From: Pantoea cypripedii
GTDB taxonomy: Bacteria > Pseudomonadota > Gammaproteobacteria > Enterobacterales > Enterobacteriaceae
Direction: 5' to 3'
Assembly (NCBI RefSeq): GCF_011395035.1
Contig: NZ_CP024768.1
Span: forward strand, 3,031,978 to 3,095,977
DNA: 64,000 bases
The position numbers were made by a program, and so were the translations under genes. The notes below the pieces were generated by a model that saw nothing but the letters and a program-made list of their open reading frames with translations, was not told the origin of the DNA and made no database searches. This document shows, one piece after another, positions 1-8,465 of the stretch. Numbering within the stretch: the stretch's first letter is position 1; each line of letters begins with the position of its first letter.

Positions 1-1
1 G

Positions 2-1111
2 GGAGGATGCCAGGACCCGCCCTTCCCCCATGCATTTGCCGCCGGTTCACCGGAATTACGTGCTTTTCCCCACACGCACTGGCGACGTATCAGCGCCAGT
101 GTGCAACGTTCGCTGGGCAGCAAGGTGATGGGTTATGGCGATCCCTGTGGCTACCCGCCGCTGCGCCAGGCAGTGGCGGACTATCTGGCGCTGTCGCGTG
201 GCCTGCGCTGTGAGGCCGGGCAGGTGATGATTCTGACCAGCTCACAACAGGCGTTACAGCTGCTGGCGCTGATGTTTCTGGATAGCGGCGATGACGTCTG
301 GCTGGAGGAACCGGGTTACCCTGGCGCACGCAATGCCTTTCTCGCTGCCGGTGCGCACTGCCGGGCAATGCCGCTGGATGCGGAGGGCGCGCAGCCCCTC
401 GCTGGCCGCGCAAAACTGGTTTACCTCACCCCTTCACACCATTATCCCACCGGTACGCCCATGAGCCTTGCCCGGCGCTTACAGTGGCTGGCGTGGGCGC
501 GCCAGCAGGATAGCTGGCTGATTGAGGATGATTACGATAGCGAGTTTCACTATGGTGAACGCCCGCTGCCTGCGATGCAGGGGCTGGAAGCGGAGAGTCG
601 GGTCATTAGCCTCGGCACCTTCTCCAAAACGCTGTTCCCCTCGCTCCGTCTGGCCTGGATGGTGGTGCCCCCGGCGCTGGTGGAGGCACTGGGCCGCGCG
701 CGCAGCGTGCTGGATGGGCACAGCGCGCTGTTGCCACAGGCGATTACCGCCGAATTTATTCAGCAAGGGCATTTTGCCAGCCATCTGCGCCTGATGCGCC
801 AGCTGTATCACAGCCGTCGTGATGTGCTGCTGCAACAGCTACACACCCGTTGCGCCGACTGGCTGACGCCGCTCCCGGCAGCAGGCGGCCTGCAACTGAC
901 GGTGAAGTTATGGCAGGACAATGAAGCGGGGCTGACTGATAAGGGGCGAGCGATAGGCCTGCAACTGCCGCGTCTGTCGCCGCTGTACGCGGGGGAGACG
1001 CGGCAGCCTGGCTGGATACTGGGTTTCGCCGCGCTGACGCCCGGCGAAATTGTTGCTGCCTGCGATAAGCTGGTTATGCTGCTGTCGCGTGACGGGCAAA
1101 GCGCCAGGTAA
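2..1111 (+). CDS. MocR/PdxR-type regulator, aminotransferase-like domain (5' end outside window)
   Basis: The frame is open from the first bases of the window, so the gene starts upstream. The visible part begins with the class-I-aminotransferase-like opening of MocR proteins (a GSPELRAFPHTHWRR stretch at positions 44-88) and carries the PLP-lysine motif GTFSKTLFPSLRLAW. A free-standing aminotransferase would not normally begin this way, so I infer a missing N-terminal GntR-type winged helix. MocR proteins bind PLP or a PLP-amino acid adduct and regulate vitamin B6, amino-acid or amine genes; the target cannot be told here. The 3' end overlaps the convergent yfcJ 3' end by 38 bp. A GTG at 101 is available but would cut away conserved residues. 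Confidence 0.85.
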   Translation, partial: GGCQDPPFPHAFAAGSPELRAFPHTHWRRISASVQRSLGSKVMGYGDPCGYPPLRQAVADYLALSRGLRCEAGQVMILTSSQQALQLLALMFLDSGDDVWLEEPGYPGARNAFLAAGAHCRAMPLDAEGAQPLAGRAKLVYLTPSHHYPTGTPMSLARRLQWLAWARQQDSWLIEDDYDSEFHYGERPLPAMQGLEAESRVISLGTFSKTLFPSLRLAWMVVPPALVEALGRARSVLDGHSALLPQAITAEFIQQGHFASHLRLMRQLYHSRRDVLLQQLHTRCADWLTPLPAAGGLQLTVKLWQDNEAGLTDKGRAIGLQLPRLSPLYAGETRQPGWILGFAALTPGEIVAACDKLVMLLSRDGQSAR

Positions 1112-2255
1112 CCACCATGCCGAGCGCCGCACAGCAGGCTCCCGCGACATACACCGAGCCATAACCGAGCGCCGTGGCCAGCAGCCCGGTCAGCGGACCA
1201 CTGGCCCCGTAAGCGATATCCTGAAACGCGGAGAAACCACCCAACGCCGTACCGCGTATCTGCGGCGAAACACGTTTGATCACCTCCACGCCGAGCGCCG
1301 GGAAGATCAGCGAACAACCGGATCCGGTGAGCGCCGCCCCCAGCAGCGCAACCCAGCCTTGACCAGCCAGCGCCAGCAGCGTCAGACCGGCGGCTTCCAC
1401 CAGCAGCGAGACCATCGCCACCCGGACACCACCGTGACGATCCGGCAAGCCACCGAAGAACACACGTACCAGCACAAAGGCACAGCCAAAGGCAGTCAGC
1501 GCGAAACCGGCATTGCCCCACTGCTCAGCGGCAAAATACAACGAGGTAAAGGTGCCGATGACCGCAAAACCGGTGCCCTGCAGCGCCAGTGCCAGACCCG
1601 GTTGAAAGATGGTTTTTATCACGCTGAACAGTGAGGGGCGTTCCCCGCCCACCACTGGCACCGCTGAAATCCAGCTGTTTAGCGCCAGCGACAACAGCGG
1701 CAGCAACAGGGCTACCCCGCCGAGCGCGGCAAATCCGGCGTAATCGTGGATCAATAAACCAAGGGGCGCACCGGCAGCCAGCGATCCATAAATCGCCATC
1801 CCGTTCCATGACATCACCAGCCCGGAGCGTTTACTGCCCACCAGGCCCATACCCCAGGTCAGATTGCCGGTCAGCAGCAGGCTTTCCCCGAAGCCGAGCA
1901 GCAGGCGACCTATCGCCAGCAGGCCGAATTTCGCCCACGGCGACACCGGCAACAGCGCCGCCGCCAGATAGGCCACGCCCACCAGCGCGATCGCCATCAT
2001 GCCATGTTGAGTAGTGAGTTTCGCGCCGTGCTGATCGGCGCGCCGACCGGCGAAACTGCGCGTCAGCAGGGTGGCAAAGAACTGAATCCCCACCGCCACG
2101 CCAACCATGACGTTGTTCATGCCCAGCTCCTGGTGGACATATAACGGGATGACCGGCAGCGCCAGCCCTGCGGTGAGATAAGTCAGAAACACCGCAAATG
2201 AGGTGCAGGCTAAAGGGAACACAGATTGCGTCTGCGCGTTTGCAGCCATAGACAT
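1074..2255 (-). CDS. yfcJ: MFS transporter, YfcJ family
   Basis: A 393-residue, 12-segment major facilitator protein. The stretches FAVFLTYLTAGLALPVIPLY, MSWNGMAIYGSLAAGAPLGL and GSGCSLIFPALGVEVIKRV align with E. coli YfcJ throughout, and the position next to fabB is conserved with E. coli. It is a proton-driven exporter of unknown natural substrate in the inner membrane. The start at 2255 is chosen because AAGGAG lies 10 bp upstream and the homologue begins here; an upstream ATG at 2309 adds 18 residues with no family match. Confidence 0.88.
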   Translation of the reverse strand: MSMAANAQTQSVFPLACTSFAVFLTYLTAGLALPVIPLYVHQELGMNNVMVGVAVGIQFFATLLTRSFAGRRADQHGAKLTTQHGMMAIALVGVAYLAAALLPVSPWAKFGLLAIGRLLLGFGESLLLTGNLTWGMGLVGSKRSGLVMSWNGMAIYGSLAAGAPLGLLIHDYAGFAALGGVALLLPLLSLALNSWISAVPVVGGERPSLFSVIKTIFQPGLALALQGTGFAVIGTFTSLYFAAEQWGNAGFALTAFGCAFVLVRVFFGGLPDRHGGVRVAMVSLLVEAAGLTLLALAGQGWVALLGAALTGSGCSLIFPALGVEVIKRVSPQIRGTALGGFSAFQDIAYGASGPLTGLLATALGYGSVYVAGACCAALGMVVTWRFARHATAA

Positions 2256-2420
2256 ATGGACGTCACTCCTTGTTGTGAGACGTGCCATGCAGGCGAAAAC
2301 CAGACACACGCACGTCTTCTGTGATTAACAGAAACGGGTGCGTTGATTCACGTGAACGCTTACGTATAACGAGATGAGGGAATTGATTGTGGCAAGCGAA
2401 GCGCAGAATGTCAAAACAGC

Positions 2421-2443
2421 GAGGGCCGGATTAACCGGCCCTC
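2421..2443 (-). terminator. Stem-loop after fabB
   Basis: GAGGGCCGG-attaa-CCGGCCCTC forms a perfect 9-bp stem directly downstream of the fabB stop. On the minus strand it is followed by a short T-rich stretch (GCTGTTTT). It is a probable Rho-independent terminator for fabB. Confidence 0.7.
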
Positions 2444-2463
2444 GTGGGAAAAGCGTCCTGAAA

Positions 2464-3684
2464 TCAGGCGTTATATTTACGCATGGTCAGGGTGGCGTTA
2501 GTACCGCCGAAGCCGAAGCTGTTCGACATCACGGTAGTCAGCGCTTTTTCGGTCGGCTTAGTCACGATATTCATGCCGTTCGCCGCTTCGTCCAGTTCTT
2601 CAATGTTGATGCTTGGCGCAATGAAGTTGTGCTCCAGCATCAGCAGGGTATAGATCGCTTCCTGCACGCCTGCTGCACCCAGTGAGTGGCCAGTCATCGC
2701 TTTGGTTGCAGAGATAAGCGGGGTGTTTTCACCGAACACTTCGCGAATCGCACCCAGCTCTTTCACGTCGCCAACCGGGGTAGAAGTACCGTGGGTATTG
2801 AGGTAGTCGATCGGTGCGTCCAGACCCTGCATCGCCATTCTCATGCAGCGTACTGCGCCTTCACCTGACGGAGCGACCATGTCCGCGCCATCTGAGGTAG
2901 CGCCGTAGCCGACGATTTCAGCGTAGATGTGCGCACCGCGAGCCAGTGCGTGCTCCAGTTCTTCCACCACCACCATACCGCCGCCGCCAGCAATAACGAA
3001 GCCGTCACGGTTAGCATCATAGGTACGTGACGCTTTTTCCGGGGTTTCGTTGTATTTGGTGGAGAGCGCGCCCATTGCATCAAACTCACACGCCATTTCC
3101 CAGCTCAGCTCTTCGCCGCCGCCAGCAAACACGATGTCCTGTTTGCCCAGCTGGATTTGCTCAACCGCGTTACCGATACAGTGCGAGGAGGTCGCACAGG
3201 CGGAGCTGATGGAGTAGTTCACGCCGTGGATTTTGAACGGGGTCGCCAGGCAGGCAGACACGCCAGAACCCATCGCCTTAGTCACCACATACGGACCAAC
3301 CGCTTTCAGACCACGCGGGCTACGCATAGCGTCGGCACCGAACACCTGATAACGCGGGGAACCGCCGCCGGAGCCAGCAATCAGGCCCACACGCGGGTTG
3401 TTCTGATATTGTTCTTCAGTCAGGCCGGAATCTTTAACGGCTTCCGCCATCGACAGGTACGCGTAAATAGAGGCATCGCTCATGAAACGCACGATTTTGC
3501 GATCAATAAGGCCGGTGGTGTCCAGTTTTACGTTACCCCATACGTGGCTGCGCATCCCGGCTTCTTTCATCTCTTCGGAGAAAGTGATACCAGAACGCCC
3601 TTCACGCAGAGATGCCAGCACCTCTTGCTGGTTATTACCAATGCTGGAAACAATACCCAGGCCAGTAATCACTGCACGTTTCAT
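2464..3684 (-). CDS. fabB: 3-oxoacyl-ACP synthase I (KAS I)
   Basis: FabB condenses malonyl-ACP with acyl-ACP and is needed for unsaturated fatty acid synthesis in the cytoplasm. The product is 406 residues, exactly the E. coli length. The active-site cysteine lies in SISSACATSSHCIG, the two catalytic histidines in NTHGTSTPVGD and MTGHSLGAAG, and the glycine-rich C-terminus is NSFGFGGTNATL. The start at 3684 (MKRAVITGLG) matches the family; upstream in-frame codons run through the promoter. FabR-like and FadR-like operators lie 44-79 bp upstream, as expected for a gene repressed by FabR and activated by FadR. Confidence 0.97.
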   Translation of the reverse strand: MKRAVITGLGIVSSIGNNQQEVLASLREGRSGITFSEEMKEAGMRSHVWGNVKLDTTGLIDRKIVRFMSDASIYAYLSMAEAVKDSGLTEEQYQNNPRVGLIAGSGGGSPRYQVFGADAMRSPRGLKAVGPYVVTKAMGSGVSACLATPFKIHGVNYSISSACATSSHCIGNAVEQIQLGKQDIVFAGGGEELSWEMACEFDAMGALSTKYNETPEKASRTYDANRDGFVIAGGGGMVVVEELEHALARGAHIYAEIVGYGATSDGADMVAPSGEGAVRCMRMAMQGLDAPIDYLNTHGTSTPVGDVKELGAIREVFGENTPLISATKAMTGHSLGAAGVQEAIYTLLMLEHNFIAPSINIEELDEAANGMNIVTKPTEKALTTVMSNSFGFGGTNATLTMRKYNA

Positions 3685-3727
3685 TAAAATAGTCCTCTTC
3701 CACTTCTTTTGGATTGACGTGCACTCT

Positions 3728-3745
3728 AGCTTACAGTTGTAAGCC
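3728..3745 (-). promoter_or_regulatory. FabR operator in front of fabB
   Basis: AGCTTACAGTTGTAAGCC contains the perfect inverted repeat GCTTACA-gt-TGTAAGC. It matches the enterobacterial FabR pattern AGCnTACAnnTGTAnGCT. It sits between the fabB start and the FadR-like site, the order known for E. coli fabB. FabR represses unsaturated fatty acid synthesis genes. Confidence 0.75.
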
Positions 3746-3746
3746 G

Positions 3747-3763
3747 AACAAGTCCGATCAGCC
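3747..3763 (-). promoter_or_regulatory. FadR activator site in front of fabB
   Basis: Read on the minus strand the 17 bases are GGCTGATCGGACTTGTT, close to the FadR consensus (CTGGTCnGACnTGTT) and to the E. coli fabB site as I recall it. FadR activates fabB from the -40 region; this site lies immediately upstream of the FabR palindrome. Confidence 0.75.
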
Positions 3764-3839
3764 ATTTCCTTTTGTAAATTTGCGTCATGTGACAGCTCTC
3801 GCTAAAATCACGCCACTGCCTGAAATATGGACCTTTCCC

Positions 3840-5852
3840 TTGAAGTTATCCCCGGTTGAGCACGCACAATTAAACTGGAACGAACAGGGTACACCTGTTT
3901 CGCAAGCCTTCGACGATGTCTACTTCTCCAACGATAATGGTCTGGAGGAGACGCGTTATGTCTTCCTTGATGGCAATCGGATTCCGCGGCGCTTCCCTGA
4001 ACACGATCGCGACCTGTTTATTGTTGCAGAGAGCGGATTTGGCACCGGCCTCAACTTTCTCACGCTGTGGCAGGCGTTCGACCATTTCCGTACTCAGCAC
4101 CCCACTGCCCGCCTGCGGCGTCTGCACTTTATTAGCTGTGAAAAATTCCCGCTGACGCATCCGGACCTGGTCGCTGCCCACGCCCACTGGCCGGAACTGC
4201 AACCCTGGTCCAGACAACTCCAGCAGCAGTGGCCCGCGGCGTTGCCGGGCTGCCAGCGACTGCTGTTTGCAGGCGGCGAGGTCACGCTTGACCTGTGGCT
4301 AGGGGATATTAACGCGCTAATTGATACCTTTGATGACAGTCTGCATCGTCAGGTAGATGCCTGGTTTCTTGATGGCTTTGCCCCGGCGAAAAACCCGGAG
4401 ATGTGGACGCCAGAACTGTTTGCCGCCATGGCACGCATGGCGCGGCCAGGCGGCACGCTGGCCACCTTCACCTCGGCTGGATTTGTCCGCCGTGGTTTGC
4501 AGGAAGCCGGTTTTAGCATCACCAAACGCAAAGGATTTGGTCATAAACGCGAAATGCTGACCGGTGAATTAACCACTACCCCGGCCCTGCCGCCGCGTCA
4601 GCCGTGGTATGCACGACCCAAAGCGGAGAGCCAGGAAGTGGCGCTGATTGGCGGCGGCGTTGCCAGCGCAGTGTTGTCGCTGGCGCTGTTGCGGCGTGGC
4701 TGGCGCGTGACCCTGTACTGTGCCGATGCCGCTCCGGCACTGGGTGCCTCTGGCAATCGCCAGGGCGCGCTCTACCCGCTACTGAATCAGCACGATCCGG
4801 CGTTGGCCTGTTTTTTCCCGGCTGCATTCAGCTTCGCCCGCCGCTTGTATGATGCGCTGCCGGTGATATTTGAGCACGACTGGAGCGGCGTGCTGCAACT
4901 GGGCTGGGACGAGAAAAGCGCTGACAAAATTGCCCAGATGCTGGATATGGGCCTGCCGCGCGACATCGCCTATGGCGTGAATAAAGAAGAAGCGGAAGCG
5001 CTGGCCGGTGTTGAACTGGGTATGGGCGGTATTTACTACCCGCACGGCGGCTGGCTGTCGCCTTCTGAACTGACCAGCAACCTGCTGGAATTTGCCCAAA
5101 GCCAGGGCCTGCGGGTTCACTGGCTGCATCGCCTCAGCCAGTTACAACGTCAGGAAGATGGCTGGAAGCTGAGTTTCGTTGATAAGCAGGAAGTGCAGCA
5201 TCAACAGGTGGTGCTGGCTAACGGTCATGCGCTGCTGGATATCCCCCAAAGCCAGCCGCTACCGGTGTATGCGGTGGCAGGCCAGGTGAGTCATGTCCCC
5301 ACCAACCCAGCGCTGGGGGCGTTGCGTTGCGTGCTGTGCTATGACGGTTATCTCACGCCGGTCAGCCCAAATTACGCCACCCACTGCATCGGGGCCAGCT
5401 ACCATCGTGGCGCAACCGATACGGCGTATCGCGCCGATGACCAGCAGGAAAATCGCCAGCGCCTGATGAATTGCCTGCCGGATGCCGGATGGCCAGCCCA
5501 GGTTGATGTCAGCCGTGGCGAAGCGCGTAACGGTGTGCGCTGTGCCACGCGCGACCATTTGCCAATGGCAGGCAGCGTGCCGGACTACGAGGCAACGCTG
5601 ACGCAATACGCCACACTCGCCGAACAACGCGCGCAAGGCGCAGCGGTGGCAGATGCCCCACTCTATCCGGGATTGTTTGTGCTGGGTGCGCTCGGGTCGC
5701 GCGGATTATGCAGTGCGCCAATGGCTGCTGAAGTGCTGGCCGCACAAATGAGTGGAGAGCCGCAGCCGCTGGACGCAGCCACACTGGCGGCGATGAATCC
5801 GAATCGATACTGGGTAAGAAAACTGCTGAAAGGAAAGAAGGCGGGACGGTAA
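3840..5852 (+). CDS. mnmC: Bifunctional tRNA 5-methylaminomethyl-2-thiouridine biosynthesis protein
   Basis: MnmC completes the mnm5s2U34 wobble modification: an N-terminal SAM-dependent methyltransferase (with AESGFGTGLNFLTLW and LDGFAPAKNPEMW) and a C-terminal FAD oxidase (VALIGGGVASAVLSLALL Rossmann motif; C-terminal LGALGSRGL). A TTG at 3840 is preferred as start. From it the product is 670 residues (E. coli 668) and the first twenty residues align without gaps with E. coli MnmC. A longer reading frame from 3714 would run through the fabB operators. The ribosome binding site for TTG is weak. It is divergent from fabB. Confidence 0.92.
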   Translation: MKLSPVEHAQLNWNEQGTPVSQAFDDVYFSNDNGLEETRYVFLDGNRIPRRFPEHDRDLFIVAESGFGTGLNFLTLWQAFDHFRTQHPTARLRRLHFISCEKFPLTHPDLVAAHAHWPELQPWSRQLQQQWPAALPGCQRLLFAGGEVTLDLWLGDINALIDTFDDSLHRQVDAWFLDGFAPAKNPEMWTPELFAAMARMARPGGTLATFTSAGFVRRGLQEAGFSITKRKGFGHKREMLTGELTTTPALPPRQPWYARPKAESQEVALIGGGVASAVLSLALLRRGWRVTLYCADAAPALGASGNRQGALYPLLNQHDPALACFFPAAFSFARRLYDALPVIFEHDWSGVLQLGWDEKSADKIAQMLDMGLPRDIAYGVNKEEAEALAGVELGMGGIYYPHGGWLSPSELTSNLLEFAQSQGLRVHWLHRLSQLQRQEDGWKLSFVDKQEVQHQQVVLANGHALLDIPQSQPLPVYAVAGQVSHVPTNPALGALRCVLCYDGYLTPVSPNYATHCIGASYHRGATDTAYRADDQQENRQRLMNCLPDAGWPAQVDVSRGEARNGVRCATRDHLPMAGSVPDYEATLTQYATLAEQRAQGAAVADAPLYPGLFVLGALGSRGLCSAPMAAEVLAAQMSGEPQPLDAATLAAMNPNRYWVRKLLKGKKAGR

Positions 5853-5872
5853 GCGATCCCCGCCCCGATTCA

Positions 5873-6154
5873 TCAGGCAGACTTGCGCGCCTGGTTAAAC
5901 AGATTATCCCACATGCCGACCACCAGCACCTGGTCACGCGGTGACAGTTCACCCGCCGCGATGGCCTTTTGCAGGCTGTTGGTCACCTGAAGCTGCAACG
6001 CTTCCGGTGTGTGTTCACCGGTTTGCTCAATTTCCGCCACTGCCAGCGTCAGATGTCCGCGCAGATAACCGCCCGCAAAAAGCTCGTCGTCACTGGCGTG
6101 GTCCACCATATCGTCAATCAGCGCCAGAATGCGTGACTCAAACTCTACGATCAT
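5873..6154 (-). CDS. yfcL: YfcL family protein
   Basis: A 93-residue acidic helical protein, nearly identical in layout to E. coli YfcL (EFESRILALIDDMVDHASDDELFAGGYLRGHL at the N-terminus, GELSPRDQ near the end). The function is unknown. The start at 6154 has AGGAT a few bases upstream and matches the homologue; a longer frame to 6211 would run across the palindromic repeat at 6180. It converges with mnmC. Confidence 0.9.
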   Translation of the reverse strand: MIVEFESRILALIDDMVDHASDDELFAGGYLRGHLTLAVAEIEQTGEHTPEALQLQVTNSLQKAIAAGELSPRDQVLVVGMWDNLFNQARKSA

Positions 6155-6179
6155 CTTTATCCTCATATGCTGTTCAGTT

Positions 6180-6207
6180 GTAGCGGCGCGATAAATCGCG
6201 TTGCTAC
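6180..6207. repeat. Intergenic palindromic repeat (GTAGC type)
   Basis: GTAGCGGCGCGAT-aa-ATCGCGTTGCTAC forms a near-perfect hairpin with two G:U positions. The same core recurs as a longer element at 54420-54477. It is a REP-like dispersed repeat between yfcL and epmC. Confidence 0.7.
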
Positions 6208-6217
6208 GCATTTTTGA

Positions 6218-6763
6218 TCACAGATCTTCCGGCCAGGGAAAGTGTGCTGCCGTCAGCGCAGGCGTACCGTAATAATCGGTTAAAGCCTGAATAAAACGCG
6301 CCGGACGTGCCGGGATGCCTTGTTCAAGGTAGGCCATCACCTGGGCATGCACCTTACGCTGAAACGCGATGCGATCTGGCTCACAATCTCCTTCGAGATT
6401 GTCACAACTTACGTTGAAGGGAAAGCCCGCCGCCACACAAAACAACCACTCCAGCGCCTGCGGCTTGATCTCTACCGATTCAAACTGGCTTTGCGTCTGC
6501 GCATCGCGCCCATCCGGGCAATACCAGTAACCAAAATCCACCAGCTTGCGCCGCTCGGCACCCGCGATGCACCAGTGAGAAATTTCATGCAATCCACTGG
6601 CATAAAAGCCGTGAGCAAACACCACACGATGCCACGGCGAAGTCTCATCAGCGGGAAGATAGATGGGTTCATCGTCGCCTTTAATTAGACGCGTCTGAAA
6701 CTCATCCTGAAAGCAGCTATCGAACACGCTAATCAGCTGCTCGTAATGATGTGTTGTACTCAT
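6218..6763 (-). CDS. epmC: Elongation factor P hydroxylase EpmC
   Basis: EpmC hydroxylates the beta-lysylated lysine of elongation factor P, the last step of the EpmA/EpmB/EpmC pathway. The product is 181 residues (E. coli 182). The metal-site signature is visible as FYASGLHEISHWCIAGAER, and the DFGYWYCPDGR segment is characteristic of the YfcM family. The epmA and epmB genes are not in this window. The neighbours yfcL and yfcA are as in E. coli. Confidence 0.93.
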   Translation of the reverse strand: MSTTHHYEQLISVFDSCFQDEFQTRLIKGDDEPIYLPADETSPWHRVVFAHGFYASGLHEISHWCIAGAERRKLVDFGYWYCPDGRDAQTQSQFESVEIKPQALEWLFCVAAGFPFNVSCDNLEGDCEPDRIAFQRKVHAQVMAYLEQGIPARPARFIQALTDYYGTPALTAAHFPWPEDL

Positions 6764-6830
6764 GATGTCATTGTTCTGTTGAAAACCGGCGTCATTGTCG
6801 CATCGGGCGCCGGTATTGACGAGTGTTTGA

Positions 6831-7628
6831 TCACAGGGTGGCCATCCATGCCAGCAGCGCGCTGCCGTGGCTATCCCATAACAGTTTGGCGCTCATCACC
6901 GCTGACACCGTCACCACCATCGGGCGGATCAGTTTCTGTCCACGGCTCAGCACCAGGCGCGCGCCGAGCCTGGCACCACAAAACGCACCCAGCAGCATGA
7001 TAAGCCCGGTGCCCCACACCACTTTGCCGCCAAACATAAAAAACAGCAGGCTACCAAAGTTGGAGGTGAAGTTGAGGATTTTGGCGTGCGCGGTAGCCTT
7101 TGCCAGGTTGAAGCCGCATAAGGTGACGAAAGCCAGCGCATAAAACGACCCGGCACCGGGGCCAAAGAAGCCATCGTAAAAACCGACGCAACCGCCACCC
7201 ACCAGGGCGTAGGCCAGGCCGTGCAGGCGCTGCGCGCGATCCTGCTCGCCGATGCGCGGCATCAGCAGGAACCACAGCCCAATACCGATCAGCAGCAGCG
7301 GCAGCATCTGGCGTAATACGTCAGCATGCATATGCTGAATCAGCACCGCACCGCACACCGCACCGATAAAGGTCATGGCGATATTTAGTCGCTGTGCATG
7401 CAACTTCACCGCGCCGCGCCGCACAAAATACAGGCTGGCGGAGAAAGATCCGCCGACCGATTGCAGTTTATTGGTCGCTAACGCCTGAGCGGGAGAGAGT
7501 CCTGCCGCCAGCAGCGACGGCAGGGTAAGCAGGCCACCGCCACCGGCGATGGAATCAATAAATGCGGCCAGAACCGACACACCAAACAACACGACCAGCG
7601 CCAAAGGGCTGGCAACGAACCATTCCAT
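6831..7628 (-). CDS. yfcA: TauE/SafE-family membrane permease YfcA
   Basis: A 265-residue membrane protein with about eight hydrophobic segments and the two family repeats (FIDSIAGGGGLLTLPSLLAAGL at the start, GFYDGFFGPGAGSFYALAF in the second half). TauE/SafE proteins export sulfonates, sulfite or related organic anions; the substrate of YfcA is not established. It starts 9 bp upstream of where mepA ends on the same strand, in the E. coli order. Confidence 0.92.
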   Translation of the reverse strand: MEWFVASPLALVVLFGVSVLAAFIDSIAGGGGLLTLPSLLAAGLSPAQALATNKLQSVGGSFSASLYFVRRGAVKLHAQRLNIAMTFIGAVCGAVLIQHMHADVLRQMLPLLLIGIGLWFLLMPRIGEQDRAQRLHGLAYALVGGGCVGFYDGFFGPGAGSFYALAFVTLCGFNLAKATAHAKILNFTSNFGSLLFFMFGGKVVWGTGLIMLLGAFCGARLGARLVLSRGQKLIRPMVVTVSAVMSAKLLWDSHGSALLAWMATL

Positions 7629-7636
7629 GGCTATTC

Positions 7637-8461
7637 CTACAGAAGATGTTTATCAAGCAACGCCTGACAAGAAGGTGGCAACGGCGGCGGTTCTTTTTTA
7701 ACCGGTGGCGTGCTGCCAGGTTGCTTCGGCAGGAACCAGCTGTTCAGCTCAGCACCACAGCCATCACCTGGCGGCGGAGGAGCCTGATCCTGGCACTCCA
7801 GGCTACCTGGCGGGCAACGCAGACGGACATGCATATGCGCACGATGGGCAAACCACGGACGCACTTTATTCAGCCAGGCACGATCGCTACCCGCGTCGGC
7901 ACAAAGCTGCTTTTTAATCGCCGGATTGACGAAGATACGCGTCACTTCATCATCTTTCGCCGCCAGTTTGATCAGGCTATCAATCTGCGGCTGCCAGTGG
8001 CGCGCCACGACCTGTTTACCGTCGGGAGCGACCAGATCGAGTGGCTGCGGTTTCAGCAATTGTTGCGCCGTCCAGCGGCTTTGCGGCAGTTGCAGCCAGA
8101 TATCGACATCCAGCCCGGTCTGGTGGCTGGCGTGACCGCTGCTGAAGCGCCCTCCCGCCGCCATTCCCATATCGCCAATCAGCACCTGCCCCAGTTGCAG
8201 CTGGTGCACCTGGGTACTGAGACGCTGTATAAAGGCGATCAGATCCGGGTGGCCGTAATAACGCCGCTGATCCTGGCGCATCACCTGGTAATTGGGTGAA
8301 TTCAGCGGTAATTGCGCAGCACCGACGATACAGCCATTGGCAAAGCTGCCAATCGACTGCGGCGCACCGCTAATCGGTTGATAAATTTGCTGCCAGGGCG
8401 TGGCAGCCCCGGCAACCGCACTGCACAGCAGCGCGGCGAGAGTCAGCAGCAAGCGATGCAT
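7637..8461 (-). CDS. mepA: Penicillin-insensitive murein endopeptidase
   Basis: MepA is a periplasmic metalloprotease that cuts D-Ala-mDAP crosslinks in peptidoglycan. The 274 residues match the E. coli length. There is an N-terminal signal peptide (LLLTLAALLCSAVAGA) and the LAS-type zinc ligands in SSGHASHQTGLDVDIW and the later HRAHMHVRLRCP. The start at 8461 gives a proper signal peptide; a longer frame to 8500 would overlap the aroC stop. It is probably co-transcribed with upstream aroC (4-bp gap). Confidence 0.94.
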   Translation of the reverse strand: MHRLLLTLAALLCSAVAGAATPWQQIYQPISGAPQSIGSFANGCIVGAAQLPLNSPNYQVMRQDQRRYYGHPDLIAFIQRLSTQVHQLQLGQVLIGDMGMAAGGRFSSGHASHQTGLDVDIWLQLPQSRWTAQQLLKPQPLDLVAPDGKQVVARHWQPQIDSLIKLAAKDDEVTRIFVNPAIKKQLCADAGSDRAWLNKVRPWFAHRAHMHVRLRCPPGSLECQDQAPPPPGDGCGAELNSWFLPKQPGSTPPVKKEPPPLPPSCQALLDKHLL

Positions 8462-8465
8462 CGAT

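Noticed and set aside
3714..3839. Longer mnmC reading frame starting at 3714
   Set aside because: It would run through the fabB operators and add 42 residues absent in the family. The TTG at 3840 gives gap-free alignment with E. coli MnmC.
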